Part shown: piece after piece, positions 7,287 through 12,284 of the stretch
Position numbering within the stretch: the stretch's first letter is position 1
Layout: each line of letters starts with the position of its first letter
NCBI GenBank assembly: GCA_002293845.1
Contig: DBEA01000018.1
Coordinates: forward strand, 32,359 to 45,867
DNA: 13,509 nt
Direction: 5' to 3'
From: Patescibacteria group bacterium UBA918
GTDB taxonomy: Bacteria > Patescibacteriota > Minisyncoccia > Phycocordibacterales > UBA918
Made by a program: the position numbers and the translations under genes
The notes under the pieces: model-generated
What the model saw: only the letters and a program-made list of their open reading frames with translations
Told to the model about the DNA's origin: nothing
Database searches by the model: none

Positions 7287-7316
7287 GTCACAACACGTCC
7301 TTAGTCGGGTTATAAT
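7287..7316 (+). promoter_or_regulatory. Promoter for pilin-like gene, predicted leaderless
   Basis: A perfect -10 TATAAT (7311-7316) lies exactly 7 nt before the ATG at 7324, with a -35-like GTCACA (7287-7292, four of six matches) 18 nt upstream. The -10 overlaps the other possible start, ATG at 7315, which therefore cannot be on the transcript. Confidence 0.7.
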
Positions 7317-7323
7317 GGCCCAT

Positions 7324-7737
7324 ATGCAAAGCCTACAAGAACTCATCATCGGTTCGACCATATTCATCAATAACGTGCTCTTGCCGCTCTTTTTCGGCAT
7401 AGCGCTCCTCTTCTTCGTCTGGAACGCATTCAAGTTTTTCATCGTCGGCGCCGGCGAAACCGAAGCTAAAGAGAACGCCAAAAGACTGGCGCTTTATGGC
7501 ATCGGCGCTTTCGTGATCTTGGTGAGTCTGTGGGGTATAGTCAATCTGCTAGTGAGCGGTTTGGGCTGGGGAAATTCCAGTGCCGTTACGCCGGACTATA
7601 TGATGAACGACAGCAGACAAGGCGGTTGGGGCTTCTATTTCGAATTTGGCAGCGACTACCGCGATCCGATCGAGGAGGAGAACACTCGACAGGCCGATTA
7701 TTGCGCCAAAAATCCGATGTCACTGGATTGTAGATAG
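7324..7737 (+). CDS. TrbC/VirB2-like type IV secretion pilin family membrane protein
   Basis: The 137-residue protein has two strong transmembrane helices, about residues 15-40 (VLLPLFFGIALLFFVWNAFK) and 58-83 (ALYGIGAFVILVSLWGIVNL), joined by a charged loop (ETEAKENAKR). The pattern of a hydrophobic helix, short charged loop, and a helix with WGIVNLL is that of the pilin-like proteins annotated as type IV secretion system pilins in CPR genomes. Here it carries an extra hydrophilic tail of about 50 residues ending in two cysteines (DYCAKNPMSLDCR) that could form a disulfide. No other secretion genes are nearby, so a role in conjugation or pili is only inferred. The start at 7324 is chosen because the -10 box covers the ATG at 7315. 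Confidence 0.8.
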   Translation: MQSLQELIIGSTIFINNVLLPLFFGIALLFFVWNAFKFFIVGAGETEAKENAKRLALYGIGAFVILVSLWGIVNLLVSGLGWGNSSAVTPDYMMNDSRQGGWGFYFEFGSDYRDPIEEENTRQADYCAKNPMSLDCR

Positions 7738-7742
7738 TATCC

Positions 7743-7779
7743 ACGAAAAGCCGGCCCGAAGGGCCGGCTTTTTTCGTGT
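7743..7779 (+). terminator. Intrinsic terminator, probably bidirectional
   Basis: Stem AGCCGGCCC / GGGCCGGCT with loop GAA (7749-7769), followed on the plus strand by TTTTTTCG. The flanking A-tract and T-tract extend the stem. It ends the pilin transcript 12 nt after its stop. On the minus strand the stem is followed by TTTTCG, so it could also stop transcripts arriving from the 16S gene. Confidence 0.92.
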
Positions 7780-7831
7780 CATTATGAAAACTACATACAG
7801 TACGCATCAAACCTAAATCGGCAAACGCTCT

Positions 7832-7936
7832 AAATGAGATGAAGTTGCATTCGTTGGAGGAAAAATAGCGAGGAAGCCGTATATAGACATACGGTGATGA
7901 GATATTTTTCTGAAACGAATGCAAATTCGCTCATTT
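7832..7936. repeat. Long imperfect inverted repeat (~105 nt) downstream of 16S
   Basis: Two arms of about 37 nt pair with few mismatches: 7832-7838 with 7930-7936, 7845-7855 (TTGCATTCGTT) with 7914-7924, and 7861-7866 with 7904-7909. They enclose a second perfect hairpin CCGTAT/ATACGG (7877-7894). It lies outside the 16S processing stem, between it and the terminator. It is not an evident terminator on either strand. It could be a stable 3' trailer structure of pre-16S RNA or a small palindromic element. The rest of 7780-7945 shows no gene. Confidence 0.75.
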
Positions 7937-7945
7937 GGGGTGTTT

Positions 7946-7973
7946 GTTTGGGCTTTCTTTTGTCCCATCCTTT
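7946..7973 (-). repeat. Pre-16S processing stem, 3' arm
   Basis: Positions 7953-7973 are a perfect 21-nt reverse complement of 10640-10660, extended by five more pairs (7946-7950 with 10663-10667) past a 2-by-2 internal loop. This encloses the whole 16S gene and is the expected layout of the RNase III processing stem of pre-16S rRNA. Confidence 0.9.
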
Positions 7974-8273
7974 AGTTACCTCGTTCTTTCTCGAGCGTCT
8001 AGATACAATTTAGGGCATTAGTATCATATGCCATCGCGTACTCGATCGAGATACACGATATCGACCAATTAGCCGTTAATCGAGACTCTGTTACCAGAGC
8101 TCAACGACGTGTCCAATTGGAATTAATCCACGACCAGCTTCCGCTAGCCGTGCCTTGTTACGACTTACTCCTTGTTACCGAGCTTACCGTAGGGCCACGC
8201 AAGGTGGCACTTCGGGCACTCCCGGCTCCCCTGAGTTGACGGGCGGATTTCGCTTTCTGGAACGTTGCGAATC

Positions 8274-8308
8274 CCCACGTAGCGAGCGAATTTCTCGCAC
8301 TACGCGAG
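8274..8308 (-). ncRNA. Group II intron domain V
   Basis: CTCGCGTAG (8308-8300) pairs with CTACGTGGG (8282-8274) to make a 9-bp lower helix with a G-U wobble at 8305/8277, giving a CGC-type catalytic triad (8306-8304). A 4-5 bp upper helix GCGA/TCGC is capped by a GAAAU loop. A 2-nt bulge lies on the 3' side, UC or CG depending on how U8299 pairs. Size, wobble and bulge match domain V. Confidence 0.85.
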
Positions 8309-8758
8309 CCCAACCGTCCTCTGATTCATCAGAGATTTAATTTTGCGTATCGCTTCGATGCCTTGTTCGGAAAGATGGGCTTTCTGTTTTACTAGATCGC
8401 CCACCTTACAAAAGAGCTCGAAGTTTTGTCGCTTAGAAGCGGTTTGCAAGGGGTATTTTCGAAAGAATGGGATCACTATTTCCAAAATATCTCGTTGCGC
8501 GCTCACAGTATACCGATAACACTGGCAATGATTAGGGCGTGTTTCTTTTTGCATATACACGGCACCGCAACCAACAGTGTTTCTGATTTTCTCCAGCAAA
8601 TCTTTATCGCGCTCCTGCATTTTTATATGAAAATGCAAATGCACGGTATGACCGGCTCGATAGGCAGATGATTTCCTCACCTGCACATAGAAACAGCCTT
8701 CGCCATCGGTAAGACCAGCGACATACGCATTATCTACGATCGGTTTTGTCCTTCCCAT
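8300..8758 (-). CDS. LAGLIDADG homing endonuclease, single motif
   Basis: From the ATG at 8758 the protein has 152 residues and one LAGLIDADG motif, YVAGLTDGEGCF (12-23), in which Glu20 is at the metal-binding acidic position. Single-motif members act as homodimers that cut a roughly 20-bp near-palindromic site in the intronless allele, so the expected target is the uninterrupted 16S gene around position 1398. The rest fits the fold: HLHFHIKMQERDKDLL, then VGCGAVYMQ, CYRYTVSAQRDI and a helical C-terminus. A GTG at 8830 would add 24 residues that read through ribozyme D3 sequence, so it is rejected. The final codons and the TAG stop (8300-8302) lie inside domain V. There is no ribosome binding site, and how an rRNA-embedded frame is translated is unclear. 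Confidence 0.93.
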   Translation of the reverse strand: MGRTKPIVDNAYVAGLTDGEGCFYVQVRKSSAYRAGHTVHLHFHIKMQERDKDLLEKIRNTVGCGAVYMQKETRPNHCQCYRYTVSAQRDILEIVIPFFRKYPLQTASKRQNFELFCKVGDLVKQKAHLSEQGIEAIRKIKSLMNQRTVGLA

Positions 8759-8905
8759 GTAATAATTTATATTACCGCATGGTACTACGACGCAGCTGAC
8801 TTCTTGTGTGCATAAGTTCCTTGAACACACGAGATCTCCCGGGGTCAGCGCACGCTCTATTCCTTACATCCCAACTAGATCTCGACGCTTACGCGCGGTC
8901 ACTTC

Positions 8906-8925
8906 CCCATAACTCACCGCATGGG
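8906..8925 (-). other. EBS1 guide stem-loop of the intron
   Basis: A 5-bp stem CCCAT/ATGGG (8906-8910, 8921-8925) holds a 10-nt loop GCGGTGAGTT. Its first nine bases are perfectly complementary to ACTCA+CCGC, the ligated exon junction. The TGAGT part (8912-8916) is EBS1 for the 5' exon; the preceding GCGG would pair with the start of the 3' exon. Confidence 0.85.
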
Positions 8926-9103
8926 TCGCGACATCTTTCAATGTTGGGCTGTGATTTGCTACTTTAACCCTTCAGACCACCTCCTCGCGGAGAAGGTCCT
9001 GTTATTTCGCTACGCTGTAAGAGTATTAATCTCACAGGAGTGGATTTGAACCACTTAGATCGTGCGCCTGCCCGGCGCATTTAATTTTGAGTACAAGACC
9101 CGA

Positions 9104-9158
<55 letters not shown>

Positions 9159-10423
9159 AGGTCGAGTTGCAGACCTCAATCCGAACTGGGGTACGTTTTA
9201 TTAGGATTGGCTCCACCTTGCGGTATTGCGTCCCGTTGTGCGTACCATTGTAGCGTGAGTGCAGCCCGAGGCATCAAGGGACATGCTGACTTGGCGTCAT
9301 CCTCACCTTCCTCTCCCGTGAGGGAGCAGTCTCGCCTGACACTTATAACAGGCAACGAGGGTTGCGTTCGTTTCCCCACTTAAGGGAACAGCTCAAGCCA
9401 CGAACTGACGACAGCCATGCATCACCTGTCCAGCACCTTCGAAAGCTTCCCTGGTTTCCCAGGGCGTGCAGCTGGATTTCTAGCCTCGGTAAGGTTTTTC
9501 GTTTAGCGACGAATTAAGCCTCGCGCTCCACCGCTTGTGCGGGTCCCCGTCTATTCCTTTGAGTTTTAACCTTGCGGTCGTACTACCCAGGCGGTCAACT
9601 TAACGCGTTAGCTTCGCCTCTTCGAGGGTCGATACTCGAAAAAGCCAGTTGACAACGTTTAGGGCGTGGACTACTGGGGTATCTAATCCCATTCGCTACC
9701 CACGCTTTCGTGCCTCAGCGTCGAGAGAGTGCCAGTGTGTTGCCTTCGCATTTGGTGTTCCCCACGATATCAACGGATTTCACCCCTACACCGTGAGTTC
9801 CACACACCTCTCACTTCTCCTAGTCATGCCGTTTCGAACGCGATTCCGGGGTTGAGCCCCGGGATTTAACATCCGACTAACATAGCCGCCTACGCACCCT
9901 TTACGCCCAGTGATTCCGGATAATGCTCGGGGCCTCTGTATTACCGCTCCTGCTGGCACAGAGTTGGGAGCCCCTTATTCATGAGGTAATGTCAATAAAC
10001 TTCTTCCCTCATAAAAGGTTTTTACGTCCCTAAGGACTTCATCAACCACGCGGCGTCGCTCCGTCAGGCTTTCGCCCATTGCGGAAGATTCTCGACTGCA
10101 GCCTCCCGTAGGAGTAGGGACCGTGTCTCAGTTCCCTCGGTGGGGGTCAGCCTCTCAGCTCCCCTATCCGTCGTAGCCTTGGTAAGCCGTTACCTTACCA
10201 ACAAGCTGATAGACCGCAGGCCGTTCCCAAAGCGATAAATCTTTACCCTTGCGGGACCATCAAGTATTGTTCCGACTTTCGCCGGATTATCCCTGACTTT
10301 GGGGGACGTACCTACGTGTTCCTACCTCGTCTGCCGTGGGTCTAAACCCACTCGACTTGCATGCCTCATCCACGCCGCCAGCATTCATCCTGAGCTAGGA
10401 TCAAACTCTAATTTAAGACAGGT

Positions 10424-10444
10424 CAGTGATGCGAAGCATCACTG
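10424..10444 (-). repeat. 9-bp hairpin directly before 16S 5' end
   Basis: Perfect stem CAGTGATGC/GCATCACTG with a 3-nt loop, 8 nt upstream of the mature 16S start. Its position suggests a role in 5'-end maturation. Confidence 0.75.
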
Positions 10445-10516
10445 CGCTGATAGACGCGGAACTGACGCCGAATCCCGCGGAAACACGGACCGAAACAACA
10501 TGGTTCCGATCATGAC

Positions 10517-10545
10517 TTCTGCGTTCTTCTGCGTTCGTTCTGCGT
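10517..10545. repeat. Three direct repeats TTCTGCGT at helical spacing
   Basis: TTCTGCGT occurs at 10517-10524, 10527-10534 and 10538-10545, a period of 10-11 bp. One helical turn spacing is compatible with a protein-binding or bent-DNA site, but a slippage product is equally possible. Confidence 0.6.
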
Positions 10546-10554
10546 AAATCCGCG

Positions 10555-10576
10555 CACCAGCGCGTTTGCGCTGGTG
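10555..10576 (-). repeat. 9-bp GC-rich hairpin in 16S leader
   Basis: Perfect stem CACCAGCGC/GCGCTGGTG with a 4-nt loop. There is no U-tract on either strand, so it is a structural hairpin, not a terminator. Confidence 0.75.
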
Positions 10577-10639
10577 TACTTCCTGCGGTCCACCGTACTC
10601 TGCGCCTGTACTTGCTTGGCGCTTCCGGTGAACCACCTA

Positions 10640-10667
10640 AAAGGATGGGACAAAAGAAAGTGCAAAC
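10640..10667 (-). repeat. Pre-16S processing stem, 5' arm
   Basis: Perfect 21-nt complement (10640-10660) of 7953-7973, with five further pairs beyond a 2-by-2 internal loop. It lies 224 nt before the mature 5' end, further than in E. coli. Confidence 0.9.
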
Positions 10668-10684
10668 TATCTTCTGTCCACTGT

Positions 10685-10759
10685 ACCCGGTAGTAGATTT
10701 TGTTGATGTCTGACCGAGGCCAGACGGGCTTTGCCCTTCAACCAAATTCACTACCGGGT
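10685..10759 (-). repeat. Three-way-junction-like structure in 16S leader
   Basis: Outer arms of 22 nt (10685-10706 and 10738-10759, each with ACCCGGTAGT or its complement) pair with a few mismatches or wobbles. They enclose two small hairpins, GTCTG/CAGAC (10708-10725) and GGGC/GCCC (10726-10736). This forms a compact three-helix RNA. It is not a tRNA. Confidence 0.7.
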
Positions 10760-10762
10760 GTA

Positions 10763-10792
10763 CCAATATGGTGGTTGCCATATTGGATTTTT
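10763..10792. repeat. 9-bp hairpin followed by T-tract on plus strand
   Basis: Perfect stem CCAATATGG/CCATATTGG (10763-10771, 10778-10786) followed on the plus strand by ATTTTT. It looks like a plus-strand terminator, but no plus-strand gene precedes it. It may only be another leader hairpin, or it may stop antisense transcription. Confidence 0.6.
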
Positions 10793-10795
10793 ACC

Positions 10796-10829
10796 CGACA
10801 CGTTCCGACCTGGCGGCCAGATCGTGTCG
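10796..10829 (-). repeat. Hairpin CGACACG/CGTGTCG in 16S leader
   Basis: A 7-bp perfect outer stem encloses an inner CTGG/CCAG stem (10810-10820). It is adjacent to the previous hairpin and to the long inverted repeat. Confidence 0.65.
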
Positions 10830-10845
10830 AATGATGCGTACTATC

Positions 10846-11030
10846 GGAACCTGTCTGGAATTTCACCACAAATAATTAAGTCGAGGAATGTTTCGCATCG
10901 TCGTCTCATGATTTTCGGCTATAGCTCGATGTTCAGACTCTCTGAACAAAAGTTCAGTTCGTCTTCCCCACCATCGCTTCGCTCGAAAATCATGCGACTT
11001 TGGATTGCGATGAAATTCCAGACAGGTTCC
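10846..11030. repeat. 185-nt inverted-repeat element, unknown
   Basis: Ends are a perfect 20-bp inverted repeat (10846-10865 with 11011-11030; begins GGAACCTGTCTGG). Inside, CATGATTTTCG pairs with CGAAAATCATG (10984-10994), and a central hairpin GTTCAG/CTGAAC is present. The element could be an excised structured RNA from the leader, a rod-like RNA of about 6S RNA size, or a small palindromic mobile element. There is no coding frame and no target duplication at its ends. Function unknown. Confidence 0.75.
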
Positions 11031-11116
11031 TTATTTAGTTGTCAAAAATCATTGACGGCTGGTCGGGTTGGCCGCTTTAAAACAGCGTCGTCACCTTCCC
11101 CCGTTCAAGTGGCGCT

Positions 11117-11144
11117 ATTATACAGACGCAAGGAAAAAACGCAA
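11117..11144 (-). promoter_or_regulatory. Likely 16S rRNA promoter
   Basis: -10 TATAAT (11117-11122, perfect) with -35-like TTGCGT (11139-11144) at a 16-nt spacer, in the gap between the pseudopilin-like gene and the leader. Transcription would start near 11110. It is the best minus-strand promoter upstream of the gene, though nearer promoters cannot be excluded. Confidence 0.6.
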
Positions 11145-11174
11145 GCCTAGACTGGGGGTTTCTTCATTCAGGGC

Positions 11175-11540
11175 TCAATAACGGCGGCAGGTCGTACCTT
11201 CCCCTTTGCTGAGACGGGTATACCCGAAAAATCCCTGACTATCCAAGCAAAGATACCTCCCATTGCCGGCGGCCACTTCGATCGCGAACGCGTCTTCCGA
11301 GTCATGGCAAATATATCCTGTCGGCACACCGATTTCTCCGCATACACCTTGGTAGTAACGTAGTCTAGAATGATAAACATCGGCGCTCGCCTCTAAACGG
11401 GTCATTTGGGCCTTCATCTGGGCTTCGGTGGTGTCGGTGTTTAGCGAAAGTAACCACCATCCCACGACTAGCGCCACTGCCGATACCATCGCTGCCAAAG
11501 CGATTTCGATAAGTCTTAATGTAAAACGGCTGACCGTCAT
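11175..11540 (-). CDS. Pseudopilin-like secreted protein
   Basis: The 121-residue protein begins MTVSRFTLRLIEIALAAMV, a short basic segment followed by one hydrophobic helix (to about residue 30) that resembles the FTLIE start of type IV pilins and pseudopilins. The next segment is an amphipathic helix (EAQMKAQMTRLEASADVYHS). The soluble part contains four cysteines in blocks seen in small CPR pilin-like proteins: GVCGEIG, YICHDSEDAF, YLCLDSQG and TTCRRY, likely two disulfides outside the membrane. The canonical Gly before the FTLIE is absent (Arg instead), so prepilin peptidase cleavage is uncertain. A GTG at 11546 is an alternative start. It is divergent from the UMP kinase gene, with a TATGAT -10-like box at 11552-11557. 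Confidence 0.72.
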   Translation of the reverse strand: MTVSRFTLRLIEIALAAMVSAVALVVGWWLLSLNTDTTEAQMKAQMTRLEASADVYHSRLRYYQGVCGEIGVPTGYICHDSEDAFAIEVAAGNGRYLCLDSQGFFGYTRLSKGEGTTCRRY

Positions 11541-11590
11541 ATTCACTGACTATCATACTACCCGGAGCGGAGGCACCGGGCGGTATTGTG

Positions 11591-11596
11591 TATAAT
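11591..11596 (+). promoter_or_regulatory. -10 box of UMP kinase gene, predicted leaderless
   Basis: A perfect TATAAT ends 7 nt before the ATG at 11604, the same spacing as for the pilin gene. No good -35 is seen. A small inverted repeat CCCGG/CCGGG (11561-11580) lies just upstream, between the divergent genes, and could be an operator. Confidence 0.65.
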
Positions 11597-11603
11597 AAAA
11601 TCC

Positions 11604-12284
11604 ATGGAAACCATCGTGATGTCGGTCGGCGGGTCGCTCATCGTGCCGGGAGAGATCGACATCGATTTCTTACGTAGACTAAGGCAATTCATAGAATCAG
11701 AAACAGACAAACGTTTCGTCATCATCGCCGGCGGCGGGCGTACCGCCCGCCGCTATCAAGAAGCGGCTGACTCTCTCCATGGTCTGGACAAAGAGGACCT
11801 GGACTGGATCGGCATCCATGCCACTCGACTCAATGGACACCTATTGCGCACCATTTTCAAAGACATCGCCTACCGCACCATGATCACTAACCCGGACGAA
11901 ATATTGGACGCGCCGCAGGACACGCGCGTCATCATCGCCGCCGGATACCGTCCCGGAGCCTCAACGGATCTTAGGGCCATTCAGATAGCCGAACGTGTCG
12001 GCGCTCTGAAAGTCGTGAACCTCTCCAACATCGACTACGTCTATACCGCTGACCCAAAAAGAGACCTTGCGGCCGAAGCGATCAAAGACATCAATTGGAG
12101 TGAGTTTCGAAAACTGATTCCCTCAGAGTGGGACCCCGGTCTTTCCTCCCCCTTCGATCCGATCGCCGCGCGCGAAGCCGAAGCTCGCGGTATCGAAGTA
12201 GCCTGCATCAATGGCGGCAAGCTTGAGGAGCTGAAAAAGTACCTCGAAGGCCGATCTTTCACAGGCACGCTGATCAAGAACTAA
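11604..12284 (+). CDS. pyrH: UMP kinase, archaeal type
   Basis: UMP kinase phosphorylates UMP to UDP in pyrimidine nucleotide synthesis, feeding UTP and UDP-sugar pools. The 226-residue amino-acid-kinase-fold protein has VMSVGGSLIVP (5-15) for ATP/phosphate binding, VIIAGGGRTARRYQEA, DWIGIHATRLNGHLL, AAGYRPGASTDLRA for UMP binding, NLSNIDYVYTADP, and FDPIAAREAEARGIEV. The DWIGIxATRLNxHLL block and the GYxPGxSTD loop match the archaeal UMP kinase group rather than bacterial PyrH. The start at 11604 fits the family N-terminus and the -10 box. Its TAA is interlocked with the TAG of the convergent kinase gene (12281-12284). Cytoplasmic; confident call. Confidence 0.93.
   Translation: METIVMSVGGSLIVPGEIDIDFLRRLRQFIESETDKRFVIIAGGGRTARRYQEAADSLHGLDKEDLDWIGIHATRLNGHLLRTIFKDIAYRTMITNPDEILDAPQDTRVIIAAGYRPGASTDLRAIQIAERVGALKVVNLSNIDYVYTADPKRDLAAEAIKDINWSEFRKLIPSEWDPGLSSPFDPIAAREAEARGIEVACINGGKLEELKKYLEGRSFTGTLIKN

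Larger units (their letters stand above)
8247..9087 (-). mobile_element. Group II intron in 16S rRNA encoding a LAGLIDADG endonuclease
   Basis: This 841-nt insertion splits 16S between the equivalents of A1398 and C1399. Group II features on the minus strand: a GUGCG-like AUGCG at 9080-9076 opening a 6-bp stem (TGCGCC/GGCGCA), then AGTGG-loop-CCACT as in domain I; an EBS1 stem-loop at 8906-8925; the D3/D4-type sequence AAGAAGTCAGC and GTCGTAGTACC (about 8795-8775); domain V at 8274-8308; a short domain VI; and a terminal AU. Seven extra nucleotides (AAATTAA) precede the AUGCG, and domain VI (stem TTCGC/GCGAA) shows no internal bulged A. No reverse transcriptase is present; domain IV carries a homing endonuclease. 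Group I is unlikely: the 5' exon does not end in U and the intron does not end in G. The subclass is not assigned. Confidence 0.88.
10417..11116 (-). other. 16S rRNA leader region, highly structured, no gene
   Basis: Between the mature 16S 5' end and its likely promoter lie about 690 nt with no convincing protein gene. The stretch is packed with hairpins and repeats, listed separately, plus the 5' arm of the processing stem. Open frames in it (for example 10413-10781 minus, 10731-11150 plus) have low-complexity products and no family signs. Near the promoter a small hairpin GTCAA/TTGAC (11041-11056) is also visible. Confidence 0.7.

Noticed and set aside
7856..7860. CCTCC on the minus strand as the real anti-Shine-Dalgarno
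   Set aside because: It lies beyond the precursor processing stem and inside another hairpin, about 260 nt from helix 45, with no sign of a second intron joining it.
8758..8830. GTG start at 8830 for the endonuclease
   Set aside because: The added 24 residues are translation of the conserved D3/D4-type ribozyme sequence; the LAGLIDADG family start fits the ATG at 8758.
8247..9087. Group I or archaeal bulge-helix-bulge intron
   Set aside because: LAGLIDADG enzymes usually travel in these, but the 5' exon ends in A rather than U, the intron ends in U rather than G, no P7/S-type core was found, and a domain V-like hairpin and group II EBS1 loop are present.
8335..9089. 11-nt direct repeat ATTTAATTTTG at 8335-8345 and 9079-9089
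   Set aside because: One copy is at the 5' intron boundary and one in the endonuclease gene, but an AT-rich 11-mer can repeat by chance over 840 nt and the positions do not match intron ends.
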